Positions 1-8,480 of a DNA stretch of 64,000 bases are shown here, piece by piece; within the stretch, counting starts at the first letter, position 1, and the number at the start of each line of letters is the position of its first letter. The notes beneath the pieces are model-generated. The model had not been told where the DNA came from. It searched no databases and worked only from the letters and a program-made list of their open reading frames with translations. Position numbers and translations under genes: made by a program. The DNA is from Isoptericola luteus (lineage in GTDB: Bacteria > Actinomycetota > Actinomycetes > Actinomycetales > Cellulomonadaceae): contig NZ_JAIXCQ010000003.1 of assembly GCF_020297055.1 (NCBI RefSeq), positions 250,691 to 314,690 of the forward strand, read 5' to 3'.

Positions 1-203
1 ATCGCGGGCAGGTCGCAGCCCACCTGGACGACGCGATCGACGCCGGAAGCCGCCGCGCGCGCCAGGTGCTCCGCCACGCCCGGCACCGGGACGTCGTCGG
101 GCAGGATCCCGGCGATCGCGTCCAGGTGCGTGTGGTTGTCCACGACCGGGACGGGCAGCGGCTCCGGGTCCGGCGGGAACCCGCGGTCGCGCTGGCGTGC
201 CAC
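1..203 (-). CDS. tatD: TatD-family metal-dependent deoxyribonuclease (N-terminal part, cut by window start)
   Basis: This is the first 67 codons of a TatD-type hydrolase, read leftward and leaving the window at base 1. Translation from the GTG at 203 gives VDNHTHLDAIAG, whose HTH (residues 24-26) is the metal-binding HxH that opens the TatD TIM barrel. It is followed by a helix ending in RVVQVGCDL, as in the family. The start is five bases after the metG stop, so the two are probably cotranscribed; the metG-tatD pair is common in actinobacteria (Rv1007c-Rv1008). The family has 3'-5' exonuclease activity and roles in DNA repair and RNA turnover. The active-site residues further on cannot be seen. 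Confidence 0.85.
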   Translation of the reverse strand, partial: MARQRDRGFPPDPEPLPVPVVDNHTHLDAIAGILPDDVPVPGVAEHLARAAASGVDRVVQVGCDLPA

Positions 204-208
204 GCGGG

Positions 209-1831
209 TCAGGCGTCGTCGGGCAGGCGGGGGAACAGCACGGCGCCCTTGGTCACGACCGTGCCCGCCGGGAGGACGCCGAACGTGCCGGCACCCGCCA
301 TCGGCTGCGCGTCGAGCGTACCGAGGGCCTGCTCGCCACCCAGCGACTCCCACAGCGCCGCCGTCGCCTTCGGCATCACCGGGTGCAGCAGCACCGCGAG
401 CGAACGCAGCGCCTCCGCGGCGGTGACGAGCGACGTCGCGAGCCGGCCGCCGTCCACCCCGTGCCCCTCGGCGTCCGTCTCCCCCGGCTGCTTGGCGACC
501 TTCCACGGCTGGGTCTCGGTGATGTAGACGTTCGTCGCGTCGACGAGCGTCCACGCCGCCGCGATCGCGTCGTGGATCGCGAGCCGGTCCATCGCCGCCT
601 CGGCCTCCGCGACCGCCCGCGCCGCGACGTCGGCCAGCCCCGTCTCGAGCGACGTGAGCTCGCCGGCGCGCGGCAGCGAGCCGCCGAAGTACTTGCCGAT
701 CATCGCGGCCGTGCGCGAGGCGAGGTTCCCGAACCCGTTCGCAAGCTCACCGTGGTAGCGCGCCGCCATGTCCTCCCAGGAGAACGAGCCGTCGCCGCCG
801 AACGCGATGGTGCGCAGGAAGTAGTACCGGAACGCGTCCGAGCCGAACGTGTCGATGATGTCCGACGGCGCGATGCCCGTGAGCTTGGACTTGCTCATCT
901 TCTCGCCGCCCACCAGCAGCCAGCCGTGCGCGAACACCGTCTTCGGCAGCGGCAGGCCCGCGGCCATGAGCATGGCCGGCCAGATCACCGCGTGGAACCG
1001 CAGGATGTCCTTGCCGATGAGGTGGACGTCCGCGGGCCAGGTGCGCTCGAACTTCTCCCGGTCCGCCGCGTCGTCGCTGCCGTACCCGATGGCCGTCGCG
1101 TAGTTGAGCAGCGCGTCGAACCACACGTACAGCACGTGCTTGGAGTCCCACGGGATTGGGATGCCCCAGTCGAACGTGGAACGGGAGATCGACAGGTCCT
1201 GCAGGCCCTGCTTGACGAAGCCGATGACCTCGTTGCGGGCGCTCGCCGGCTGCACGAACTCCGGGTGCTCCTCGTACAGGGCCAGGAGACGGTCCGCATA
1301 AGCGCTCATCCGGAAGAAGTAGTTCTCCTCCGAGAGCATCTCGACCGGCTTGCCGTGGATCGGGCACACCTTCTGGCCCTCGTGCTCCCCCATGCCGTCG
1401 AGCAGGTCGCCCGGGAGCTTGTACTCCTCGCAGCCCACGCAGTACGGGCCCTCGTACGCCCCGGCGTAGATCTCGCCGTCGTCGTAGAGCCCCTGCAGGA
1501 ACCTCTGCGCCCGCTGCGTGTGCCGGTCCTGCGTGGTGCGGATGAAGTCGTCGTTGCGCGCGTCGATCGTCTTCAGCACCGGCTCCCAGGAGTCCGCGAC
1601 CAGACGGTCGGCCCACTCCTGCGGCGTGACGCCGTTCGCCTCGGCGGTGCGCAGCACCTTCTGCCCGTGCTCGTCGGTGCCGGTGAGGAACCAGACGTCC
1701 TCCTGCCGCTGCCGGTGCCACCGGGTGATGACGTCCGCCGCGACCGTCGTGTACGCGTGCCCGATGTGCGGTGCGTCGTTCACGTAGTAGATCGGCGTGG
1801 TCAGGTAGAAGGACTGAGCAGGCTCGGGCAT
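209..1831 (-). CDS. metG: Methionyl-tRNA synthetase
   Basis: Class I aminoacyl-tRNA synthetase charging tRNA-Met with methionine in the cytoplasm, 540 residues. The HIGH signature is exact at residues 22-25 (PHIGHAY) and the KMSKS loop is exact at 311-315. A knuckle CVGC (131-134), followed some 20 residues on by CPIH, is the zinc-binding insert of the connective peptide. Length fits the short actinobacterial form without the C-terminal dimerisation domain. The ATG at 1831 is chosen because the protein then begins a few residues before the first strand (FYLTTPIYYVNDAPHIGH). The frame stays open upstream to 2308, but that part has no MetRS similarity and lies opposite the neighbouring gene. 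tatD follows after five bases. Confidence 0.97.
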   Translation of the reverse strand: MPEPAQSFYLTTPIYYVNDAPHIGHAYTTVAADVITRWHRQRQEDVWFLTGTDEHGQKVLRTAEANGVTPQEWADRLVADSWEPVLKTIDARNDDFIRTTQDRHTQRAQRFLQGLYDDGEIYAGAYEGPYCVGCEEYKLPGDLLDGMGEHEGQKVCPIHGKPVEMLSEENYFFRMSAYADRLLALYEEHPEFVQPASARNEVIGFVKQGLQDLSISRSTFDWGIPIPWDSKHVLYVWFDALLNYATAIGYGSDDAADREKFERTWPADVHLIGKDILRFHAVIWPAMLMAAGLPLPKTVFAHGWLLVGGEKMSKSKLTGIAPSDIIDTFGSDAFRYYFLRTIAFGGDGSFSWEDMAARYHGELANGFGNLASRTAAMIGKYFGGSLPRAGELTSLETGLADVAARAVAEAEAAMDRLAIHDAIAAAWTLVDATNVYITETQPWKVAKQPGETDAEGHGVDGGRLATSLVTAAEALRSLAVLLHPVMPKATAALWESLGGEQALGTLDAQPMAGAGTFGVLPAGTVVTKGAVLFPRLPDDA

Positions 1832-1883
1832 GGGGACATCGTAGTTGTGCCGTGCCCGGCACCACACGCGCATTCCGTCAGCC

Positions 1884-1923
1884 GGCCACCGGTGGCCGCC
1901 GGTGGCCGCCGGTGGCCGCCGGT
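1884..1923. repeat. Short tandem repeat, 10-bp unit ggtggccgcc
   Basis: Three exact consecutive copies of ggtggccgcc (1891-1920) follow the 14-bp palindrome ggccaccggtggcc (1884-1897). They fill much of the 100-bp gap between the metG start and the stop of the upstream lipoprotein gene. The palindromic units could fold as a weak hairpin and end the lipoprotein transcript, but there is no U tract. It may simply be a slippage-prone microsatellite. Confidence 0.6.
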
Positions 1924-1931
1924 CGGTCCGC

Positions 1932-3143
1932 TCACCCCACCGGTGCCAGGGACACGTGCACCAGCCGGTCGTCGCCGGCGCGCGGTGACCCGCGGCCGTC
2001 CGTGTTGTTCGTGAGCACCCACAACCCGTCGGCGTCGTCCCCCGTGACCGCCGCGACGGCGCGCAGCCGGCCCAGCTCGCCCGCGAGCAGCGGCTGCGGC
2101 TCGCCCAGGCCCGCGTCGCCGGCCCCGCCGTCGTCGGCCCCGCCGTCGTCGGCCCCGGGCGCAGGCTCGAGCGGGACCCGCCACAGCGTCTGGCCGCGCA
2201 GCCCGGCCAGGTAGACGGCGCCGTCGGTGACGGCGAGGCCCGACGGCGACGCCTGGTCCGTCGTCCACCACGCGACCGGGTCCACGAACCCGTCGTCACC
2301 ATCGTCACCGTCGCCCGGACCCTCCGCGTCGGGCCAGCCGTAGTTGCCGCCGGGCGTGATCACGTTGAGCTCGTCGTAGGTGTTCTGGCCGAACTCGCTG
2401 GCGAACATGCGGCCGCCGTCGTCCCAGCCGAGGCCCTGCACGTTGCGGTGCCCGAGCGACCAGAGGGCCGACGCCGGGTCCGGGTTGCCGGGAGCGGGCT
2501 CGCCGTCAGCGGTCAGGCGCAGGATCTTGCCGCCCAGCGAGCCCGGGTCCTGGGAGCGCGCCGGGTCCGACGCGTCGCCCGTGCTCACGTAGAGGAAGCC
2601 GTCCGGGCCGAACGCGAGGCGCCCGCCGTCGTGGTTGCCGGCCCGGGGGATGCCGGCGACGACGGTCGTCAGGTCGCCCAGCTCGGTGCCCTCCAGCGTG
2701 GCGCGCAGCACCGCGTTGTCCTCGGCTCCCGTGCGGTAGACGAACACCTCGCCCGGCCGCTCGGCGTCCCCGGGAGCGACGGCGACGCCGAGCAGGCCCG
2801 CCTCGCCGCCCGGCACCGTCTGCACGGCGAGCTGGTCCGCCCCTGGCCCCGTGACGTCCGTCGTGGTGCCCGCGTCCGGGTCCACGACGACGAGGCGGGC
2901 CGCGTCACGCAGGCTGACGAGCAGCGTGCCGTCGGCCAGGGGCGCCAGGCCCCACGGCGCCTCGAGGCCGTCGACGACGGTGGTGACCTCGGTCGCCGGC
3001 ACCGGGGCCGGCGTCGGCGCGGTACCGGACGCGGCGGACGAGCCCGGCGCGGACGGTGTCGCGGGACCGCCGTCCGCTCCGGCGGTGCAACCGGCCAGGA
3101 GCACGGCCGCGAGCCCGATCGTCGTCATCCTCGGTGTGCGCAT
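1932..3143 (-). CDS. PQQ-dependent sugar dehydrogenase-like lipoprotein (GSDH/sorbosone dehydrogenase fold)
   Basis: 403-residue secreted lipoprotein. The N-terminus MRTPRMTTIGLAAVLLAGC is a signal peptide with lipobox LAGC, so Cys19 would be lipidated and the protein held on the outer face of the membrane. The mature part has beta-propeller repeats typical of soluble glucose/sorbosone dehydrogenases: GLEAPWGLAPLADG near the start, then GNHDGGRLAFGPDG, YVSTGDASDPARSQD, LGGKILRL, GHRNVQGLGWD, and SEFGQNTYDELN with GGNYGWP. The His-Asp and His-Arg-Asn segments match the PQQ and calcium sites of that family. The substrate is unknown, and PQQ synthesis genes are not in the window. The ATG at 3143 sits six bases after a CATGAT -10-like box, so the mRNA may be leaderless. 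Confidence 0.85.
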   Translation of the reverse strand: MRTPRMTTIGLAAVLLAGCTAGADGGPATPSAPGSSAASGTAPTPAPVPATEVTTVVDGLEAPWGLAPLADGTLLVSLRDAARLVVVDPDAGTTTDVTGPGADQLAVQTVPGGEAGLLGVAVAPGDAERPGEVFVYRTGAEDNAVLRATLEGTELGDLTTVVAGIPRAGNHDGGRLAFGPDGFLYVSTGDASDPARSQDPGSLGGKILRLTADGEPAPGNPDPASALWSLGHRNVQGLGWDDGGRMFASEFGQNTYDELNVITPGGNYGWPDAEGPGDGDDGDDGFVDPVAWWTTDQASPSGLAVTDGAVYLAGLRGQTLWRVPLEPAPGADDGGADDGGAGDAGLGEPQPLLAGELGRLRAVAAVTGDDADGLWVLTNNTDGRGSPRAGDDRLVHVSLAPVG

Positions 3144-3166
3144 GGGTCGATCATGACGCGTTCCAC

Positions 3167-3238
3167 GATCAGCGCGGCAGTTCGGGATCAGGTCGGCAGT
3201 TCGAACTGCCGACCTGATCCCGAACTGCCGCGCTGATC
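3167..3238. repeat. 72-bp perfect palindrome (copy 1 of a dispersed family)
   Basis: The 36 bases 3167-3202 are repeated exactly as their reverse complement at 3203-3238 with no loop. Each arm contains the decamer cggcagttcg near its outer end and cggcagttc next to the centre, so the axis reads cggcagttcgaactgccg. A second member lies at 55055-55124 with the same internal layout. Both sit between two divergent genes and abut the predicted -35 regions. It could be a cruciform, a regulator site, or a REP-like mobile palindrome. Confidence 0.95.
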
Positions 3239-3269
3239 ACGCGGGTGCGGACAGTGGCAGAGTGGACAC

Positions 3270-3857
3270 ATGAACGAGAACCCGGCCACGCGTGCCCTGA
3301 TCGTCGTCGACGTCCAGCCGACGTTCTGCGAGGGCGGCGAGCTCGCCGTCGACGGCGGCGACAAGGTGGCCCGCGACATCGCCGCGTACGTCGCGGCGCA
3401 CCGCGACCGGTACGCCGTCGTCGCGACGACGCAGGACTGGCACATCGACCCGGGCGACCACTTCAGCGACACCCCCGACTTCGTCGACTCGTGGCCGCCG
3501 CACGGCATCGCGGAGTCGCCGAACGCCGAGCTGCATCCGGCGCTCGCCGACCTGCACGCCGACGTCACGGTGAAGAAGGGCCAGTACGCGCACGGCTACT
3601 CCGGCTTCGAGGGTACGGACTCCGACGGCCGCACCCTCGCCCAGGCGCTGCAGGACGCCCGCGTCGACGCGGTCGACGTCGTCGGGCTCGTGGAGTCGCA
3701 CTGCGTCAAGCGCACCGCCCTGGACGCCGTCGGGCTCGGGCTCGCGACGCGAGTGCTCACCGACCTCACCATCCCGGTGAGCGCCGAGCAGGGCGAGCAG
3801 GCCCGCGCCGAGCTCGCCGCCGCCGGGGTCTCCCTCGCGCCCTCCACCGCGAGATAG
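3270..3857 (+). CDS. pncA: Nicotinamidase (isochorismatase-family amidohydrolase)
   Basis: Hydrolyses nicotinamide to nicotinic acid and ammonia in NAD salvage; cytoplasmic, 195 residues. The catalytic and metal sites are complete and spaced exactly as in M. tuberculosis PncA: Asp14 (VVDVQ), metal ligands Asp56, His58, His64 (QDWHIDPGDH) and His78, Lys103 (KKGQY), and nucleophile Cys145 (SHCVKRTA). The 42-residue Lys-to-Cys distance and the 14-residue His-to-His distance are identical. The ATG at 3270 lies six bases after CAGAGT, suggesting a leaderless transcript. The stop codon is inside the first box of the inverted-repeat array that follows. By homology the protein would also activate pyrazinamide. 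Confidence 0.93.
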   Translation: MNENPATRALIVVDVQPTFCEGGELAVDGGDKVARDIAAYVAAHRDRYAVVATTQDWHIDPGDHFSDTPDFVDSWPPHGIAESPNAELHPALADLHADVTVKKGQYAHGYSGFEGTDSDGRTLAQALQDARVDAVDVVGLVESHCVKRTALDAVGLGLATRVLTDLTIPVSAEQGEQARAELAAAGVSLAPSTAR

Positions 3858-3970
3858 AGAGGGCCCCCACGCGAGATAGAGAGCCCGGACCGGCGAGATA
3901 GAGAGCCCGGACCCTCTCTATCTCGCCGGTCCGGGCTCCCTATCTCGCGGGGCGGGGTGCTCTATCTCGC
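3850..3970. repeat. Six-box inverted-repeat array spanning the convergent pncA and rsmI stop codons; likely bidirectional terminator
   Basis: The box gcgagatagagag occurs three times in direct orientation (about 3850-3863, 3871-3884, 3893-3906) and three times inverted (about 3914-3927, 3938-3951, 3959-3970). All pairs are centred near 3910, so the whole segment folds as one 120-base near-perfect hairpin. The TAG inside the outermost left box is the pncA stop and the TAG inside the outermost right box, on the other strand, is the rsmI stop. One related fragment (ctatctcgc) is seen near 36837. Termination for both genes is inferred from the position. Confidence 0.85.
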
Positions 3971-4951
3971 GGCGAGCGCGGCGGCGTAGAGGTCACGCTT
4001 GGGCACGCCCGCCGCGGTGGCGACCTCGGCGACGACGGCCTTGAGCCGCTCGCCCGCCTGGACGCGCGCGAGCACCTCGCCCACGAGGTCCTCGACGCTG
4101 GGTGCCGCCCCCGCCGGCGCGCCGCCGACGACGACGCAGATCTCGCCGCGCAGCCCGGCGCCGTCGGCGGCACGGGCGTCGGCCTCGGCGGCCAGGTCGG
4201 CGAGGGGCCCGCGCAGCGTCTCCTCGTACGTCTTGGTCAGCTCGCGGCAGACGGCGGCCGGCCGGTCGTCGCCGAACGCGTCGGCCATCGCCCGCAACGT
4301 CTCGGTGATCCGGTGGGGCGCCTCGAAGAAGACCATGGTGCGGGGCTCGGCGGCGAGCGCCCCGAGCCACCGTGCGCGCTCCCCCGCCTTGCGCGGCACG
4401 AAGCCGTCGAACGTGAACCGGTCGGTGGGCAGCCCGGACAGCGCCAGCGCGGTGAGCACGGCCGACGGCCCGGGTGCCGCCGTCACGCGCAGCCCGCGCT
4501 CGACGGCCCGTGCGACGACGCGGTAGCCCGGGTCGGAGACGGCCGGCATCCCGGCATCGGAGACCACGACGACGGTGCCGCCGCCGTCGACGACGTCGAG
4601 CAGCTCGTCGGCGCGCGCCGCCTCGTTGTGCTCGTGGTACGAGGTGACCTTGCCGCCCACGGCGACGCCGAGCCGCGCGGCCAGGCCGTGCAGGCGGCGG
4701 GTGTCCTCGGCGGCGACGACGTCGGCCTCGGCCAGCAGCCGCCGCAGGCGCGGGGAGGCGTCCTCGACGTTGCCGATGGGCGTCGCCGCCAGCACCACCG
4801 CGCCCTGCTCGGGGCGCGCCCGACCGGGTACGGGCAGGGGTGCGGCCTCGGGCACTGAGGCGGGCACTGAGTCGGACACGGAGTCGGCGCCGGGCGCGGG
4901 GACGGACGCGCTGACGGCGTCGGCGTGCGCGCCGTCGGGGTGCGGGGTCAT
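3962..4951 (-). CDS. rsmI: 16S rRNA (cytidine(1402)-2'-O)-methyltransferase
   Basis: SAM-dependent methyltransferase of the tetrapyrrole-methylase fold that modifies C1402 in the ribosomal decoding centre; 329 residues. Family landmarks are clear: VVLAATPIGNVEDASPR at the start of the domain (about residue 53), VVAAEDTRR, the conserved VVVVSDAGMPAVSDPG loop, and TAAPGPSAVLTALALSGLPTDRF. A Pro/Ser/Ala-rich extension of about 45 residues precedes the domain. The C-terminus ends in the small helical RsmI tail. It is divergent from the O-mannosyltransferase gene, the same head-to-head arrangement as Rv1002c-Rv1003. The stop codon lies in the repeat array shared with pncA. Confidence 0.95.
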   Translation of the reverse strand: MTPHPDGAHADAVSASVPAPGADSVSDSVPASVPEAAPLPVPGRARPEQGAVVLAATPIGNVEDASPRLRRLLAEADVVAAEDTRRLHGLAARLGVAVGGKVTSYHEHNEAARADELLDVVDGGGTVVVVSDAGMPAVSDPGYRVVARAVERGLRVTAAPGPSAVLTALALSGLPTDRFTFDGFVPRKAGERARWLGALAAEPRTMVFFEAPHRITETLRAMADAFGDDRPAAVCRELTKTYEETLRGPLADLAAEADARAADGAGLRGEICVVVGGAPAGAAPSVEDLVGEVLARVQAGERLKAVVAEVATAAGVPKRDLYAAALAAR

Positions 4952-4986
4952 GGTGACCAGCGTCCCACGGCCCTACGATGGCGCGG

Positions 4987-6864
4987 GTGACCGAGCCCGA
5001 CGCCACCGCAGCCGGAGAGCCGCTGCCCCAGGGACGCCACGCCGCCGACTACGGCCCCGGCGAGGTGCCGGAGATCAGGGTCCGGGGCGCCGAGCCCGAG
5101 CCCGACCTTGCGCACGACCCCACACACGGCCCCGCGCACGACGCCGAGCGCGACCCGGGGCACGACGCGTTCGCGCCGCCGGGCGGCACGATCGCCGTCG
5201 TCCGCCCCCCGGACCCGTTCGTTAGGCCGCGGCCGGAGTTCACGGCCACGGCGGAGGTCCCCGCCGACGAACGGTCCACCGAGAACCGGCTGCTGGCCCG
5301 GCTGCTGGGCGAGCGCCGCCTCACCCTCGACCTGCGCCGCCGCGACCGCTTCTGGGCATGGACCGGCACGTTCGTGGTGACGCTGCTCGCGGCCGTCGCC
5401 CGGCTGTGGAACCTCGGCCGCCCTTCCACCCTCGTCTTCGACGAGACGTACTACGTCAAGGACGGCTTCACCCTGGGCGAGCTCGGCTATGCCGCCCAGT
5501 GGCCCGAGGACCCGAACGCGGCGTTCGAGGCGGGCGACGTCCTCACGTACCTGGAGAAGGCCGCGTACGTCGTCCACCCACCCGTCGGCAAGTGGATGAT
5601 CTGGCTGGGCATGGAGGCCGGCGGGGGCGCGACCAGTGCGTTCGCGTGGCGGCTCGGGAGTGCCGTCGTCGGCGTGCTCGCGGTGTTCCTCCTGGTGCGG
5701 ATCGCGCGCCGGCTGTTCAGCTCGTCGCTCATGGGCGTGGTCGCGGGCCTGCTGCTGGCCGTGGACGGCGAGGCGATCGTGCACTCGCGCACCGCGCTGC
5801 TCGACCAGTTCCTCATGTTCTGGGTGCTCGTCGCGTTCGGCTGCCTGGTCCTGGACCGGGAGCAGGCACGACGGCGCCTCGCGTCCCGGGTGGGCGCGAT
5901 CCTCGACGCCGGGGGCGCGGTCGGACTGTACGGGCCACGGCTCGGCTTCCGCTGGTGGCGGGTCGGCGCCGGGGTGAGCCTGGGCCTCGCGTGCGGCACC
6001 AAGTGGTCCGGGCTGTGGTTCGTCGCCGTCTTCGGCATCGTCACGGTGCTGTGGGACGTGTCGGCGCGCAAGCGTGCGGGCATCGGCCGCTGGTGGGAGG
6101 ACGCCCTGACGGCCGACGCCGTGCGAGGGTTCCTGGCGATCGTCCCGACGGCGGTCGTCGTCTACGTGGCGACGTGGTGGTCGTGGTTCCGCAGCCCGGG
6201 CGCCTACCTGCGCCAGTGGGCGGCCGATCACCCCGGCGAGGGGGTCACGTGGCTGCCCGACCCGCTGCGCAGCCTCGTCGAGTACCACCGGCAGATGTGG
6301 GAGTTCCACACGGGGCTGTCCTCCGAGCACAACTACGCCTCGCACCCGCTGGGGTGGATCATCCAGTGGCGGCCGACGTCGTTCTACTGGGAGAAGCACG
6401 CCGCCGGCGAGGGCGGCTGCCCGGCGGACACCGTCCACGGCTGCGCCGAGGCCGTCACCTCGCTGGGCAACCCGCTGCTGTGGTTCCTCGGTGCCGTCGC
6501 GATCCTGGTCACCGTCTCCCTGGGGATCCGCCTGCGCGACGGGCGGGCGCTCGCCGTCCTGAGCGGCACCGTCGCCGGGTGGCTGCCCTGGTTCCTGTAC
6601 GCCCCGCCGGTCGCGGACCGCACGATCTTCACGTTCTACTCGATCGTGTTCACGCCGTTCGTGGTGCTCACGCTCGTGTACCCGATGGTCGTGGCGCTGG
6701 AACGCACGGAGCACCGGCCCGGGCGGTCGCGCGCCGTCGCGGCGATCACCGTGGTGGTGACGCTCGTCGTCGCCGTCTCCGTCGCGTTCTACCCGCTGTG
6801 GTCGGGCATGCAGGTCCCGTACGACTACTGGCGCTCGATCATGCGCCTCGACTCGTGGGTCTGA
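4987..6864 (+). CDS. pmt: Polyprenyl-phosphate-mannose protein O-mannosyltransferase (PMT, GT39)
   Basis: Multi-spanning membrane enzyme that moves mannose from polyprenyl-phosphate-mannose onto secreted proteins during Sec export; about 625 residues. A hydrophilic N-terminal tail of roughly 115 residues is followed by hydrophobic segments. The acidic loop FDETYYVKD (Asp152-Glu153) after the first membrane span is the PMT catalytic signature. Later landmarks are HPPVGKWMIWLGM, CGTKWSGLWF, and the HPLGWIIQWRPTSFYW region near the C-terminal half. I prefer the GTG at 4987 because a TACGAT -10 box at 4974-4979 lies seven bases upstream; the ATG at 4978 would overlap that box. Divergent from rsmI. 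Confidence 0.92.
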   Translation: MTEPDATAAGEPLPQGRHAADYGPGEVPEIRVRGAEPEPDLAHDPTHGPAHDAERDPGHDAFAPPGGTIAVVRPPDPFVRPRPEFTATAEVPADERSTENRLLARLLGERRLTLDLRRRDRFWAWTGTFVVTLLAAVARLWNLGRPSTLVFDETYYVKDGFTLGELGYAAQWPEDPNAAFEAGDVLTYLEKAAYVVHPPVGKWMIWLGMEAGGGATSAFAWRLGSAVVGVLAVFLLVRIARRLFSSSLMGVVAGLLLAVDGEAIVHSRTALLDQFLMFWVLVAFGCLVLDREQARRRLASRVGAILDAGGAVGLYGPRLGFRWWRVGAGVSLGLACGTKWSGLWFVAVFGIVTVLWDVSARKRAGIGRWWEDALTADAVRGFLAIVPTAVVVYVATWWSWFRSPGAYLRQWAADHPGEGVTWLPDPLRSLVEYHRQMWEFHTGLSSEHNYASHPLGWIIQWRPTSFYWEKHAAGEGGCPADTVHGCAEAVTSLGNPLLWFLGAVAILVTVSLGIRLRDGRALAVLSGTVAGWLPWFLYAPPVADRTIFTFYSIVFTPFVVLTLVYPMVVALERTEHRPGRSRAVAAITVVVTLVVAVSVAFYPLWSGMQVPYDYWRSIMRLDSWV

Positions 6865-6882
6865 GCGTGTGAGCTCCCGGGG

Positions 6883-8424
6883 TCAGGACCAGTCGACCTG
6901 CGGGGTCTGGTGGAAGGCCCAGCCTCGGGTGCGCCAGGCGGGTGCCTGGGCGCTGACACGCGCGCGGAACGACTCCCAGTCCTTGCCCGACGGCGCGGTC
7001 CACGCCACCTCGGCGACGGCGCCCAGGCGCGGCAGCAGCATGGAGAACAGCTCGTCGCGGGTGCTGAGGGTCTCGGTCCACACCGCGCCCTCGACACCCT
7101 CGACCGCGCCGGCGGGCAGGCCCGAGATGACCTCGGTCGGCTCCCAGTCGTAGGAGTCGCGCAGCTCGACGTGCCCCGCCCAGGCGAGGCCGAGCGCGTG
7201 CTCCGGCGTGTACTTCATGTCCAGGTAGGCGTGGTTGCCGGGCGACATGATGAACCGCGCACCCGCACGGGCCGCCGCGACGAACCGGTCGAACTCCTCG
7301 CCCTTCGGCTCCCAGTACTGCAACAGCGTGCCCGGCTCGACGGGGCCGCGCGCGCCCTCCTGCCAGAACACCGGCGTCTTGCCGTGCTCGCGCACGATCC
7401 GCCCGGCCAGCTCGACGAACCGCGCGAACTCGTCGTACTCCATGGTGTGGACCTCGTCGCCGCCCACGTGCACCCACTCGCCGTCGGTCATGCGTGCCAG
7501 GTCGCCGATGACGTCGCGCAGGAACGGCTCGGTGGCGGGGTTGTCGAACCACAGCCGCGAGAAGCCGACCTCGATGCCGTCGTAGGCGTCGGTCGCCACG
7601 CCGTCCTTCGTGAGCGCGCCGTAGACGTGCGTCGCGGCGTTGATGTGCCCCGGCATGTCGAACTCCGGCACGATCGTGACGAACCGGGCGGCGGCGTACG
7701 CCTGGAGCTCCCGGTAGTCGTCCACCGTGAGGAACCCGGCCGTGCCGCCGCCCACCTGGTTGTCGGACGCCTTCTCCAGCTCCGGGCGCGACGGGATCTC
7801 GATGCGCCAGCCCTGGTCGTCCGTGAGGTGCAGGTGCAGCACGCGCAGCTTGAACGCGGCGACCAGGTCGACGACGGCGCGGATGTCGTCCCGGTCGAAC
7901 CAGTGCCGCACGACGTCGAAGGAGAGCCCGCGCCACCGGTACCGGGGGGCGTCGTGCACGACGACGGCGGGCACGGTCCGCGGCCCGGGTGCCCCGGCCG
8001 CGTCTCCCGGCTCGTCCCCGGTCTCGGCACCGGTCTCAGAGACGGGCACGAGCTGGCGCAGGGTCCGCACGGCGTGCAGCAGCCCGACGCGCTCGGGGGC
8101 GAGCGCCTCGATTCCGCCCGCCGCCACCCGCAGGGTGTACCGCTCGGCGTTGTCGGAGCCGGCCGGGCCGGCAGCCTCGTCGATCCGCAGCGCGAAGACG
8201 ACGGCGCTGCCGTCGGTGCCGTCCGTGTTCACCGCACCGTCCGCGTTCACCGCGACGTCCGCGTCCTGCGAGCCGTACGCGACGACGAGGCCCACCGCGG
8301 AGAGCTGCTCGGCGGCCAGCGCGGCCAGCTCGTCGTCAGGGGCCACGACGCGCACCGCGGGCAGGTCCACCTGCACGCCCTCGGGCGCCTCGACGACGGT
8401 GGGCCAAGGGATCAACGGCAGCAA
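6883..8424 (-). CDS. GH20 beta-N-acetylhexosaminidase
   Basis: Family 20 glycosidase that removes terminal beta-GlcNAc/GalNAc by substrate-assisted catalysis; 513 residues, no signal peptide, so probably cytoplasmic. An N-terminal GH20b-like domain (IPWPTVVEAPEG... LLHAVRTLRQLVP) precedes the barrel, which starts at RYRWRGLSFDVVRHWF. The catalytic pair is in HVGGDEV (Asp323-Glu324), and the substrate-clamping Trp/Tyr residues follow (VFWQEG, LQYWEP). The start is a TTG at 8424, the only reasonable start before the domain. The upstream lipoprotein gene is 111 bases away, so it may have its own promoter. With the neighbouring GH95 it suggests use of fucosylated, amino-sugar-containing glycans. 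Confidence 0.92.
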   Translation of the reverse strand: MLPLIPWPTVVEAPEGVQVDLPAVRVVAPDDELAALAAEQLSAVGLVVAYGSQDADVAVNADGAVNTDGTDGSAVVFALRIDEAAGPAGSDNAERYTLRVAAGGIEALAPERVGLLHAVRTLRQLVPVSETGAETGDEPGDAAGAPGPRTVPAVVVHDAPRYRWRGLSFDVVRHWFDRDDIRAVVDLVAAFKLRVLHLHLTDDQGWRIEIPSRPELEKASDNQVGGGTAGFLTVDDYRELQAYAAARFVTIVPEFDMPGHINAATHVYGALTKDGVATDAYDGIEVGFSRLWFDNPATEPFLRDVIGDLARMTDGEWVHVGGDEVHTMEYDEFARFVELAGRIVREHGKTPVFWQEGARGPVEPGTLLQYWEPKGEEFDRFVAAARAGARFIMSPGNHAYLDMKYTPEHALGLAWAGHVELRDSYDWEPTEVISGLPAGAVEGVEGAVWTETLSTRDELFSMLLPRLGAVAEVAWTAPSGKDWESFRARVSAQAPAWRTRGWAFHQTPQVDWS

Positions 8425-8480
8425 CGCGATCAGTCTCCAGTCGGGGTCGGCCCCGGTCGCCGACGACGGCGGGGCGGCAA

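Noticed and set aside
1832-2308. N-terminal extension of MetRS
   Set aside because: No similarity before MPEPAQSFYLTT and it overlaps the PQQ-dehydrogenase lipoprotein gene.
3850-3970. CRISPR array
   Set aside because: Boxes are only 13 bases, half are inverted, spacers are 7-11 bases and related to each other; no cas gene in the window.
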